Source: Paraburkholderia caballeronis
Lineage (GTDB): Bacteria > Pseudomonadota > Gammaproteobacteria > Burkholderiales > Burkholderiaceae
Direction: 5' to 3'
Assembly: GCF_900104845.1 (NCBI RefSeq)
Contig: NZ_FNSR01000002.1
Coordinates: 620,001 to 684,000 of the forward strand
DNA: 64,000 nt
The position numbers and the translations under genes are program-made. A model generated the notes under the pieces. The model ran no database searches. It saw only the letters and a list, made by a program, of their open reading frames with translations, and was not told the origin of the DNA. Within the stretch, counting starts at the first letter, position 1, and each line of letters opens with the position of its first letter. This document shows, in pieces, positions 35,351 through 44,388 of the stretch.

Positions 35351-36259
35351 ATGGCGGCCAACACGTCTAAGAGGAACCTACCCGCCGACTTACAGGAGTT
35401 GACAGCTCGGCCGCCTCTGTACCGGCTATTGGGCGTCGCGGACAAGGTGCACGGGAAGCACCTCAATCATGTCTGGAAAGGGTTGGTCGGCGTCCCTGGC
35501 GCGAATGAGCCGGCACTTCCGGCGGTAGTTAAGCACCTACCGAATACCGCACAGATTGACATCGAACTCGCCTGCGGACTGGCTTCGCAGGTATTAGGTC
35601 TCCCGGTCCCTCGCCCGGCGCTGGTCATCGCCGAACTTGACGACCTACCGTCGCATCCGGCATCGCTAAAGGATGGGCCGGTGATACTGTTCGGCAGCGT
35701 CTTCCAGACGCCAGACCCATTCATGGCTCGGTATGCCGGTCAGGGAGAACTCGGCGCGGAACACATATGGAGCCATGTCTGTAACGACAAAGCCAGCTCG
35801 TCCGGCTCCGCGTGGGATGAACTCGTTGCGAATCCGGATCGACACGCACAAAACTTGATATTCGACGGACTCAAGTGGTGGCTGTTCGACCACAACCTAG
35901 CGCTGCAACCGGTCTCGCGGCTATACAAGGCGATATCAGATAGTGAGTCGCAGGCACAACTCGTTGCACACACGGCCAAGGTTAATCAACTGCTCGACCA
36001 ACTCGTCAGAAGGCGTCCTCATGATCACGGGATTGAGCAGGAAGCCCAAAAGCTCGCCCGAAACTCGCAAAGACTTAAAATGCTGGCAATCGAAATGGAT
36101 AGATGGGTACTCCCGCCTGGCAAGCTGACAGACATCGTACGCGCCGCAAGTCTGATTGTGAATCTGATCGCACTACGACTGGAGCCGCTGTCGATGTACC
36201 TCGCCGCTAGACTCAAGAAACCAGACGCGGAGGCACTATGGAACGGTTCAACGATTTGA
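35351..36259 (+). CDS. HipA-like kinase-fold protein
   Basis: This 302-residue protein has an N-terminal ATP-binding part (ALPAVVKHLPNTAQIDIEL, with a likely ATP-contacting Lys) and LGLPVPRPALVIAE. The catalytic loop is ELVANPDRHAQNLIFDG, followed by WWLFDHNLAL, which stands for the metal-binding Asp. This matches the HipA-like/PI4K-like kinase fold of the HipA_2 class, shorter than classic HipA (~440 residues). The C-terminal ~100 residues include a hydrophobic segment. It overlaps the next gene by 22 bases, so they form a two-gene unit. Target is unknown. Confidence 0.7.
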   Translation: MAANTSKRNLPADLQELTARPPLYRLLGVADKVHGKHLNHVWKGLVGVPGANEPALPAVVKHLPNTAQIDIELACGLASQVLGLPVPRPALVIAELDDLPSHPASLKDGPVILFGSVFQTPDPFMARYAGQGELGAEHIWSHVCNDKASSSGSAWDELVANPDRHAQNLIFDGLKWWLFDHNLALQPVSRLYKAISDSESQAQLVAHTAKVNQLLDQLVRRRPHDHGIEQEAQKLARNSQRLKMLAIEMDRWVLPPGKLTDIVRAASLIVNLIALRLEPLSMYLAARLKKPDAEALWNGSTI

Positions 36260-37173
36260 GTGTCTGGGATACCCCGCCTTACGCGGCCCATGTGGTCCCC
36301 GTTACATGGGAGCCAAATCATGCAACGGGCGAGAGATTTGTTGCCGTCGTGGCTATACGTTACGAAACGCCAGCTGGCACGCCACCCTCAAGCCATATCG
36401 TGTTCCGTCATCAGCAACTACGCGCGATGATAGGACACAGGAGGGCCTCCTCTGCATATGGAATTCTTGAACACGTATCGAGGTTTATATTTCAACAACT
36501 TGTTGCTGCTGTTCCACTCCCAGAACTGTCAGCGCCGTTTGAAGGGTTCACGACTGGAAGGCCCGTTCGCGCTCGGGGATACTCGGAAAACCAAGTAGTG
36601 GATACAGCCATCCGGACACTATCTGCATTCGGCACACGAGACACATATGTAGATGAACAGGAAGGCGTTCAACGCAACTCCGTGCCAACGAGCCAGTTCC
36701 TACGAACTCTCCGCACGACTTTTGCTGGGGATGAGAAGGACTTGCGTGCCCGATTCAACCGTCGAATTCAATGGCCAGGGGCCCCTGAAATCACAATCGA
36801 CTACGCTCACAACAAGTACATGGTGCAGGTAACTAGCCTGCCTCAGTCCGTTCCGCATCTCATCACGTTGCAGAAGGAGGCGGAAAGCAAGATGTTCGAA
36901 CTGGATGTCGCAACGACATTGATGCGTCGAGATGCCGCCGTGACTTACCCGGCGTTGCTTGTCAACACAGCAGCTCTATCCGAGTCTGTCACGGACGATG
37001 CCGAAGTCGTCGCCCGATCATTGCTTGACCGACTTCGATTCATGAGCGAACAAAAGGAAATGTCAATCATTGAGGCAACGAGCCCCGCCGATGCCGCTCG
37101 CATACTGGAGGAACTGGATTTCCGGCCAACGTCGTCGACTGGAAGGTTTCCTCGCATGGCAGTGGGAAGCTGA
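36238..37173 (+). CDS. Partner of HipA-like protein, unknown family
   Basis: This is a 311-residue soluble protein. Its start (ATG 36238, GGAGG 5 bases upstream) lies inside the end of the HipA-like gene. The N-terminus HVVPVTWEPNHATGERFVAVVAI is a beta-rich block slightly reminiscent of DUF3037, a usual HipA-like partner, but the protein is more than twice as long and I do not assign it. Residues 220-300 are helical. Coupling suggests a toxin-antitoxin-like or regulatory pair. Confidence 0.6.
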   Translation: MERFNDLSVWDTPPYAAHVVPVTWEPNHATGERFVAVVAIRYETPAGTPPSSHIVFRHQQLRAMIGHRRASSAYGILEHVSRFIFQQLVAAVPLPELSAPFEGFTTGRPVRARGYSENQVVDTAIRTLSAFGTRDTYVDEQEGVQRNSVPTSQFLRTLRTTFAGDEKDLRARFNRRIQWPGAPEITIDYAHNKYMVQVTSLPQSVPHLITLQKEAESKMFELDVATTLMRRDAAVTYPALLVNTAALSESVTDDAEVVARSLLDRLRFMSEQKEMSIIEATSPADAARILEELDFRPTSSTGRFPRMAVGS

Positions 37174-37496
37174 CGTTTGACGTCATTCCCTCCCTTACGG
37201 ACAACGTCTTAAGACGCCCCGAGAAAAACCGTGTGGATGAACATCGAATCTACCTCGCGATTTTCGCACGGTCCAACTGACGAGGCACTATGTCGGTTTG
37301 TTGTGCAACCTCTGGTCGATTGACTGAATCTTTTTAATTGCACTTTGATACTTCGTTGGATGATTGCCTGTGAATTCATCTTTCATAGGCATCCATCGAT
37401 AGTAGTAACACGAACATTCTGGACGACTTCCAATAAATTGCAGCCCGCTCTCCGTCAGTCAAGGCGAGCGATTGCGCCACTGCTCGCCAGGGTACC
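37174..37496. other. Intergenic region between convergent genes
   Basis: This 323-base region lies between the ends of the HipA partner gene and the large helicase gene. I find no gene and no clear terminator; a short GACG-rich dyad just after 37,173 is the only symmetry. Confidence 0.35.
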
Positions 37497-40400
37497 TCAC
37501 TTCGCAAGTGTCGTTTCTTCGGACATAGGCTCCAAACGGGTTTGCCCTGCCTGGTCGGAAATCAGTCGTGTTCGCTTCATACGCTTTTGCGACTCGTGCA
37601 TCGCGTCGAAATTAGGTAACGACGACCAGTCCATGTAGTTCCCGATCACATAGAACCGTTGTTGCGCGCGCGTGGCCGCTACGTTGAGCAGATTTGGCTT
37701 ACTCGCGGCCCAGCGCCGGCTGCCATTACCGGCTTCGCCTGGCGATGAGCCTAGCACGAAGAACACAATGGAGGCCTCCTTGCCCTGAAACGTATGCACG
37801 GTGCCGGCGTCAATTTTCACTTTCAATTTCTTCAACCGGGATTCCAGGTTGCCACTGGAAATGAGCTTTTTGCTTGCTTTGGCAACGCTGCGAAATGGAG
37901 AAATAATGTAAACGGATGCTGCCTGACTGTCGCCGCTCTTGCTAATGACCTGAGGCCATTTGCTCAGGAAGTGGACCAGGATTTTTTCCAGTGCTTTCAT
38001 CTCCTCCGCCACCACCTTGTCATTCGCTGGCCCCTGAACGTCGATCCAGCAGCTCTCGAAGAGGTCTGGGTCAATCCCTTTACTCCCCGTAGCCTGGACC
38101 ATCTGGTTGTCGTAGGCGATCAGGTTCGCGATGTCAAACATCGGACTCATGCATCGTCGATGCGTACGAAGCGGCATTCCAGTCCAGGTGTCGCCGACCT
38201 TCGCGCCGAGCCGCATCGTCCGGTCGGACAGCGTTTGCACCGAATGTAGAGACGGGGACCAGTGGTCAACGGTGGCATCGTCCAGTTGATTGCTGCGACC
38301 AAGCCGCTCCACAAGAGCCTTGGGCACAGTCATGACCGGCTCGATCTGCAGCGGGTCCCCCACCACTACCGCACGGCGTGTCCTCCACAGGGCACCAGCT
38401 ACGGACGCAGGCGTCGCTTGTCCCGCCTCGTCTATCAGCAGCCATCCAAGGCTGCCCGCTTCCAAGCCCCGGAAGAGCCTGCCGAAAGAGGCAAGAGTGG
38501 TTGAGATTACTGGGACGACAAAAAAAAGTGATCGCCAGATGGTCAAAAGATCCTCTTGCGTTCGGACGCTCGATTGCCCGGTCAGTACACCCCGAACAGA
38601 AAGAAAGGTCCTGAACCACGTGGCAGCGTTGACCATCAGCGCTGCTTCATGCAGATGCAGCGCTGCAAGGAATAGTTCCGAACGCGCATGATCTAATTCA
38701 CGGGAGACCCACAGGCTGCTGATGTGCTGCACAGACACTGGCTGAGCAAGAAAATCCGGATCCGGCAATAGCGGTTCACGCTTATGGGGAACTGATGAGG
38801 TTGAACGCGTCGAGTGATCTCCGCTGTGCAGGACATGCAATCGATCCCGCAACATAGCTTCCCGGGCATCCAGGCTCTCCAAGTTGCGAGTCAACGCCTG
38901 AATGCGTTGACTCTTATCAGCCATGTGCGTGCCGTATTCCTTTTTCGCGGCATCGGAAGCCATCGCACGTTGGGCTAGTCGTTGCTGAATCCCATGCCGT
39001 TCGTTTTCGATAGTCTGCAGATCCTGCTGGGCAGCGTCGAGCGAATTCCGTGCATCACGCACCAAGGTTTGCCAGTCTGCATACCCCTTCGTTTTCACGC
39101 CCAGCATTTTGTTAAGCATGCGGGCCATCCAACCGGGATCTTCATCTGTTCGCACATCGTGGAGCTTTTCGCGCAAGCGCTCACACCGGGAGACGTGCTC
39201 ACTATGTCGGACCGCCATAGCTTGTAGCTCCGCTTGGTCCGCCGCATCATCGAAGGCTCTCGTGGCAAGACGAGCAGATTCAGCACCCTGTAACGCGATG
39301 TGTTCGCGCTGCTGACTGGCCAGTTGATCCTGCAGCAACCGCCGCTTGGCCGGAAGTGCTGGCAGTTCGTCCAGTGCTTCGCGAATGGCAAGAAGGTCAT
39401 TTTTCATGACTTCGACGGCAGCGAGGCGCTGATCGAATATTCGTTTGGACTCGTTCCATCGATCACGCCAGGAAACTGACCGGGCAGTTGGAGATCCAGA
39501 CTCGGAAGCCTTGCTGAGACCAGCCGACGAGCCGGCCCAACCGGCCGAGGCTGCAGCACGGTTACTCTTCGCGAGATCCAGCCAAGGCTTCAACGAAGTC
39601 GGTTCATCCGGATCCGGATGTGTTTTGGGATCGTCGAGTTTGTACGCTGGCTCGTAGCCGAATACTGCATTCAGGAGTTTCTCGCGGTTGGACTTCGATC
39701 CCATTGCACCAGAGAGCAGCCCCCAAGGGGTACCGTCCAATTCGAAGGCTTTGGCAACGTTGGCGGCAACAGCCGGCAGATACGCCGCGTCCGAGAAGGT
39801 GGAGTAATCGCACGAGAACGGCAACTCGAAACTGATGTTCTGGACGGCTGCATTGTTGCTACTGGCCACGACGATCTCGGTGCCGGCAACAATTTTGTCG
39901 TTGATGGCCGGTAAATCGTATGTTTTGTCTCTACTGCTGACCTGGAGCGTTCTCGCTCCAAACAGATCCTCCGGGTCTTTGAGTGAACTTAACCGCTTGG
40001 CTCTTTCAACGATCACATCGGCAATCACGTCCTTCAGGAGCGTGGTCTTGCCCGTTCCGGGGGGGCCGTTCACGGCCATGAGGCCGTAGGAGCGGTCACC
40101 TGCTTCCTGGCCTATGCAGTGCCGGATCTGGTAGACAGCAGCTTGCTGCGCAAGGGCCAGGTGTTCGTGGGGAGGAGCAGGCCATCGGCCGGCAGGCAAG
40201 AGGTCTGGACTCACACATCGGGCTAGTGCCCCCGGATCGGCAAGCAGATCGGTTCGCTCTTCGGTTAAGGTTTCGGGTCCGAGGTATTGCGCAAGAGGCG
40301 GGCTGAACGTCGAAGGGTCGCCATGGGTCAGCGTTGTCAGATCGTCCAGGTAGAAAGAATTCAGAAAGGTCGCGGCTTGCTCGGGAGACGGGTAGAGAGT

Positions 40401-41156
40401 CCCGTCTTTGCGCTGAAAGATTGGGATGCTCTCGATCACAATCAGGGCTCCAGGCCCTTCCATGCTATCCGTTGACAGAGGTTTTCCGGCGAACAGTTCA
40501 TGGACGTGCGTCCATTCGTCCAGCAGATCGTCCCATGCGAGTGCCGTTTTCGTTTCGCGCTCCTCCATGCGCTGGTCAAACCGTACGGAACGACTCGCCA
40601 GTTCGTCGGAGGTTTCGTCCAGTGAGCGCGCTGTCCGTAGCAGTTCCACGCCGACGGTGAAACTGGCCGCAGTGTACGTTTTAGACAACGGCGCACCGGA
40701 ACCGCCAACGATGAACGCTGCCATCCACCCGTTGCCGGAGATGGGCTGAACCAGTTCGTGCTCCTCGAACTCCAGCTTGAGGATCGAGAGGATGGATTCC
40801 ACGAACCGGTGCTTCTCCCCGACTCCGAGATAAACCGCATGAGCATAGGTCATCAGCCGCCCTTGTTCCGGCTTCTGACCTTCAGGCGGGGGCGGCACTC
40901 GAAAGCGATCCTGCTCCCATGGAAGAGGCGAAGGATATTGCCTGCCATGCCGCGTTGCATGGTTGGCCGAAGTGGGAAAGCGCTGTATGACGGACTCATC
41001 TGGATGCTCGACCGGGTCGAAGGCCGGTTTTGCATCATCGGTATCCTCGTCCACATCGTCGTCGCTGGGCGAAGTATCGTCGACGCCCTTGTTTTTCGGG
41101 GCGTCCGGAATGTTGAAGATCTCCACATCCCGCCAGAAACGAAGCACGTCGATCAT
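37497..41156 (-). CDS. UPF1/DNA2-like superfamily 1 helicase with coiled-coil insertion
   Basis: This is a protein of about 1219 residues. The helicase motifs are split: Walker A GPPGTGKTTLLKD near 365 and SSNNAAVQN are in the first part. Motif II LLIDEAGQATP, motif III VVVGDPLQIEPV, motif V TVHTFQGKEA and motif VI NVAATRAQQRFYV come after ~900. Between them, residues ~560-820 form a long charged coiled coil. The N-terminal ~330 residues are unassigned and acidic. The layout matches UPF1-like nucleic-acid helicases in defence islands. The start ATG 41156 is preferred over the upstream TTG 41168. Confidence 0.85.
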   Translation of the reverse strand: MIDVLRFWRDVEIFNIPDAPKNKGVDDTSPSDDDVDEDTDDAKPAFDPVEHPDESVIQRFPTSANHATRHGRQYPSPLPWEQDRFRVPPPPEGQKPEQGRLMTYAHAVYLGVGEKHRFVESILSILKLEFEEHELVQPISGNGWMAAFIVGGSGAPLSKTYTAASFTVGVELLRTARSLDETSDELASRSVRFDQRMEERETKTALAWDDLLDEWTHVHELFAGKPLSTDSMEGPGALIVIESIPIFQRKDGTLYPSPEQAATFLNSFYLDDLTTLTHGDPSTFSPPLAQYLGPETLTEERTDLLADPGALARCVSPDLLPAGRWPAPPHEHLALAQQAAVYQIRHCIGQEAGDRSYGLMAVNGPPGTGKTTLLKDVIADVIVERAKRLSSLKDPEDLFGARTLQVSSRDKTYDLPAINDKIVAGTEIVVASSNNAAVQNISFELPFSCDYSTFSDAAYLPAVAANVAKAFELDGTPWGLLSGAMGSKSNREKLLNAVFGYEPAYKLDDPKTHPDPDEPTSLKPWLDLAKSNRAAASAGWAGSSAGLSKASESGSPTARSVSWRDRWNESKRIFDQRLAAVEVMKNDLLAIREALDELPALPAKRRLLQDQLASQQREHIALQGAESARLATRAFDDAADQAELQAMAVRHSEHVSRCERLREKLHDVRTDEDPGWMARMLNKMLGVKTKGYADWQTLVRDARNSLDAAQQDLQTIENERHGIQQRLAQRAMASDAAKKEYGTHMADKSQRIQALTRNLESLDAREAMLRDRLHVLHSGDHSTRSTSSVPHKREPLLPDPDFLAQPVSVQHISSLWVSRELDHARSELFLAALHLHEAALMVNAATWFRTFLSVRGVLTGQSSVRTQEDLLTIWRSLFFVVPVISTTLASFGRLFRGLEAGSLGWLLIDEAGQATPASVAGALWRTRRAVVVGDPLQIEPVMTVPKALVERLGRSNQLDDATVDHWSPSLHSVQTLSDRTMRLGAKVGDTWTGMPLRTHRRCMSPMFDIANLIAYDNQMVQATGSKGIDPDLFESCWIDVQGPANDKVVAEEMKALEKILVHFLSKWPQVISKSGDSQAASVYIISPFRSVAKASKKLISSGNLESRLKKLKVKIDAGTVHTFQGKEASIVFFVLGSSPGEAGNGSRRWAASKPNLLNVAATRAQQRFYVIGNYMDWSSLPNFDAMHESQKRMKRTRLISDQAGQTRLEPMSEETTLAK

Positions 41157-41421
41157 GAGGTTCACCAAAAATAGGGCTGAACCAGAAGGTTACAACACCG
41201 TGATGGAATTGCGAGGGGAGGCCGGCAGTAATACTGTGAAACGCGAGGGATAGCTACTAAATGTATGGCTTCCCGCACAATCGATGGCAATCATTGATTG
41301 AACCCCAATTTATGCGATACAACTATATATGGCGTCACCGTTGCGATTTACTTCTATATGTAGTAGTTTTAAGGAAGGTTTACGAAACCTCCCTTTGCAA
41401 ATCTTTTTACGAGTTCTGGTT

Positions 41422-41640
41422 ATGAGCACCAAGAAAGATAGCAACAACCTGTACGTCGAACGTCGTCCTCAGGGAGACTACGCCGTCCGGAAGCCGGACT
41501 CCGACAGAGCTAGCGCTGTCGCACCGACCCAAGGGCAGGCAATTGATCGTGCGAAGCAATTGAACCCAGATGCCGCAATCCATATCGAACGGGTTCGGAA
41601 TACAAACGGCGGCCACCCGGACAAGTGGCGAAAGGGATAA
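41422..41640 (+). CDS. DUF2188-domain small protein
   Basis: This is a 72-residue protein (NNLYVERRPQGDYAVRKPDS, then TQGQAIDRAKQLNP and GHPDKWRKG) matching DUF2188, a short domain of unknown function with a repeated beta hairpin and one helix. It is divergent from the helicase gene, with an AT-rich ~265-base spacer that likely holds both promoters. It is followed after 124 bases by the AAA ATPase gene on the same strand. Confidence 0.75.
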   Translation: MSTKKDSNNLYVERRPQGDYAVRKPDSDRASAVAPTQGQAIDRAKQLNPDAAIHIERVRNTNGGHPDKWRKG

Positions 41641-41764
41641 CTCACAACTGCGCAAGCAAACTCCCCCGCCACCGCGGCACCACGCTAATGTTGGCAGGCA
41701 GTCATCAAAGGGGACGGGGCTTTCCTGCTTCAAAGCCTGCAGCAGCCGACAGATAATCCAAAAT

Positions 41765-43147
41765 ATGGCAATCGCCGGATTTGACAAACACCAGTTCGGG
41801 ACGCGCCTGAACGAGGTTCTTTTCGCCTCCCAGCCCATACAAAGTGTTGAGCATCTATTTGGTCGTCAGCAGGAACTCGATCGGATAGAGAAGGCGCTCT
41901 TCGCCTCCGGGCGACACATTTTTATTTATGGGGACCGTGGTGTTGGCAAATCGTCCTTGGCTGCGACCGCTGCGAACCAGTATCAGAGCGCCGACTCCGA
42001 GTACATCGACATAGGATGCAGCCCCGACGCTACCCTGAAGAGCATTGTCGCAAATATCGCCTATCGCGCCATCCACGCCAGTCGTCTCCGAAAAACGAAG
42101 CACAACGCTTCCATGGGTATTGAGTTGCGCTTTCTAAAGGCAGCCGTCGTAAGCGAAACAACTCAGGCAAATCTCCACGAGGAGATCGTCTCGCTCGCGG
42201 ATGCAGTCGATGTGCTGAGGGAGGCTGCGAGCCTGCACTCGGAACGCCCTATTGCCGTACTGGATGAGTTTGACCGCATTTCCGACGTCAACGAACGTGC
42301 AGCCTTCGCTGATCTCATCAAGCAGATGGGCGACAAGAAGGTGCCCCTGAAGCTAATTTTCACGGGCGTGGGAAAGTCTTTGGACGAACTGTTGGGCGCC
42401 CATCAGTCTGCGATACGCCAGCTGGAGGGTATAGAACTTCCCAAGCTCAGTTGGGACGCGCGTTGGGACATCGTCCTGGCGGCCGCCGGCGCCTTCGGCA
42501 TCAGCGTCGACAAGGAGATCTATATCCGTATCGCGGCAGTTTGCGATGGATATCCCTATTATGCTCACTTCATCACCGAGAAGATGCTTTGGAGCGCATT
42601 CGATGATTCTGACCTTGTCTCGGAAATCAAATGGGAGCATTACCATACAGGGCTCCGGGATGCCATCGAGAGTATCAGTGCCGAACTGAAGCGCCCCTAT
42701 CAGGAAGCGGTCAACAAGCGCAGCGGTGAATACGAGGAAGTACTGTGGGCGACGGCTGATTCGGAATATCTGGAACGCTTCATGAAGCAGATGTACAGTT
42801 CGTATGAGTACATCATGAAACAGCGACGCAGTAGCCTGACACTGAATTACGACAAATTCTGTGCGCGAATACGGAAGCTTCGCGACACGAGTTACGGCGC
42901 CATTCTGATCAACGACCCCTCGAACCCTGGCCTCTATGCGTACCGCGAGAAGATGTTACGGGGCTATGTCCGCATGCAGGCGGAAGCCCACGGGATCGAA
43001 CTGGCCGGCGAGAAAATCGACCAAACCGTAAGACAAACAATGCGCGTACCGTCAAGCGCCAGCCGCGGGTACTATACGTCGAAGCCACCGCCCGGTATCC
43101 ACTGGGAAAGAGAGCGTCGCAACGGAAACGACCAGGAAGACACCTAA
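41765..43147 (+). CDS. AAA/STAND-type ATPase
   Basis: This is a protein of about 460 residues. HLFGRQQELDRIEKAL precedes the Walker A IYGDRGVGKSSLA, and IAVLDEFDRI is the Walker B. A sensor-like LIFTGVGKSLDEL follows, as in ORC/Cdc6- or STAND-like ATPases. Residues 260-460 are helical and unassigned, with a Tyr/Arg-rich region that may bind a partner or DNA. It is followed by the AlbA-type gene after 57 bases, so the two probably form one module with DUF2188. Confidence 0.8.
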   Translation: MAIAGFDKHQFGTRLNEVLFASQPIQSVEHLFGRQQELDRIEKALFASGRHIFIYGDRGVGKSSLAATAANQYQSADSEYIDIGCSPDATLKSIVANIAYRAIHASRLRKTKHNASMGIELRFLKAAVVSETTQANLHEEIVSLADAVDVLREAASLHSERPIAVLDEFDRISDVNERAAFADLIKQMGDKKVPLKLIFTGVGKSLDELLGAHQSAIRQLEGIELPKLSWDARWDIVLAAAGAFGISVDKEIYIRIAAVCDGYPYYAHFITEKMLWSAFDDSDLVSEIKWEHYHTGLRDAIESISAELKRPYQEAVNKRSGEYEEVLWATADSEYLERFMKQMYSSYEYIMKQRRSSLTLNYDKFCARIRKLRDTSYGAILINDPSNPGLYAYREKMLRGYVRMQAEAHGIELAGEKIDQTVRQTMRVPSSASRGYYTSKPPPGIHWERERRNGNDQEDT

Positions 43148-43204
43148 GCGCACAAAGGAGCCGTGGCAGAATGTCCGTGATAATTTTTGCCTGGAGCAGC
43201 GTTC

Positions 43205-44371
43205 ATGGCGCTTCCGCGTGACCTTACATCGACGGTTGAGCGTGACATCGAGTCGCTAATCGAGGGTCAGGCCGTCGAAGGAACAAATCTCGATTTCAAA
43301 CGTGACATTCCGGGTCGCAATAACGAGGCAAGACACGAGTTTGTCGCCGACGTGTCTGCCTTCGCCAACGCGTCGGGTGGTGATCTTGTCTACGGGATAG
43401 AAGAGGACGGCGAAGGTCGAGCGCAAGCGATCCGACCAGTCATCGGCAACGCAGACGAAGAGGCTAGGCGCTTGCAGGACATGCTGTTAAACGGTGTGCA
43501 GCCACGAATCCCCGGAGCACAGATCCAGACAGTGCCAGTGGCCGGAGGCTTCGTCGCGATAGTTCGCGTGCCCCAGAGCTGGGCGGGCCCTCATCGCGTA
43601 AGTACCAATCAGCATTTTTTTATCCGGGAAAACGGTCGTAAGCGACAGCTAGACGTTCCTGAAATTCGTGGACTTTTTCTTCGGTCGGATCGGCAAGCTC
43701 AACAGATACGTGACTTCCGCACTGAGCGATTGGGAGCGATTCTCGCGGGCGATGGGCCGCATCGCCTCGTACCTGGAGCACGACTTGTCGGCCATTTCAT
43801 TCCAACGCAATCAGCACTCGGCACAGTAAACGTTGATCCGATCCAGTATATGGAGGATCGGGCGCTCCCCATCTTGAGCCGCACGATTCCGAATGCGAGG
43901 GTGAATGCTGATGGAGCGCTCGTGGTGCGCAATCCCCAACCGGCTGGCACTTACGGCTATTCACTGCTCTTCCGGAATGGTTTCTTTGAGACCGTAAAAG
44001 TGCTCGAGTATGCCGAGAACGCACGCGCGCAACTGGGCAGCCTAGCCTATGAAGAAGAGTTCATTGCGCTGCTCACTCGTTTGCGTGCCGAGTACCAATA
44101 TCTGGGAGTGGGCCTCGAAATGACCTGCATGGTCTCAATACTCAATGCGGATCATGTCGAACTCGGCATCAATCGTTTTGACTTCAACCTTGACGATCAT
44201 CAGGGCTTCTTCGACCGACGGACTCTTGTGCTCCCTGACATTCTCCTACCAGCAGAGCAGTTACCCGAGCAAGCTTTGAAACCCGCTTTCGATCTCGTTT
44301 GGCAATCTGCCGGGCTTGCCCGGTCATTCAATTACACACCTGATGGAATCTGGGCACCGCGTCGCCGCTAA
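43205..44371 (+). CDS. Schlafen/AlbA_2-domain protein
   Basis: This is a 388-residue protein. Residues ~20-150 form a Schlafen AlbA_2 domain: EGTNLDFKRDI with the diagnostic Glu/Asp-Phe-Lys, then FVADVSAFANASGGDLVYGI and YFIREN-like HFFIRENGRKRQ. Such domains bind nucleic acid or ATP and occur in RNases and regulators of defence. The C-terminal half is unassigned. The start ATG 43205 is set by GGAG 9 bases upstream. It ends 17 bases from the convergent GAP1-like gene. Confidence 0.82.
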   Translation: MALPRDLTSTVERDIESLIEGQAVEGTNLDFKRDIPGRNNEARHEFVADVSAFANASGGDLVYGIEEDGEGRAQAIRPVIGNADEEARRLQDMLLNGVQPRIPGAQIQTVPVAGGFVAIVRVPQSWAGPHRVSTNQHFFIRENGRKRQLDVPEIRGLFLRSDRQAQQIRDFRTERLGAILAGDGPHRLVPGARLVGHFIPTQSALGTVNVDPIQYMEDRALPILSRTIPNARVNADGALVVRNPQPAGTYGYSLLFRNGFFETVKVLEYAENARAQLGSLAYEEEFIALLTRLRAEYQYLGVGLEMTCMVSILNADHVELGINRFDFNLDDHQGFFDRRTLVLPDILLPAEQLPEQALKPAFDLVWQSAGLARSFNYTPDGIWAPRRR

Positions 44372-44388
44372 CAACCACAATTGCCCCC

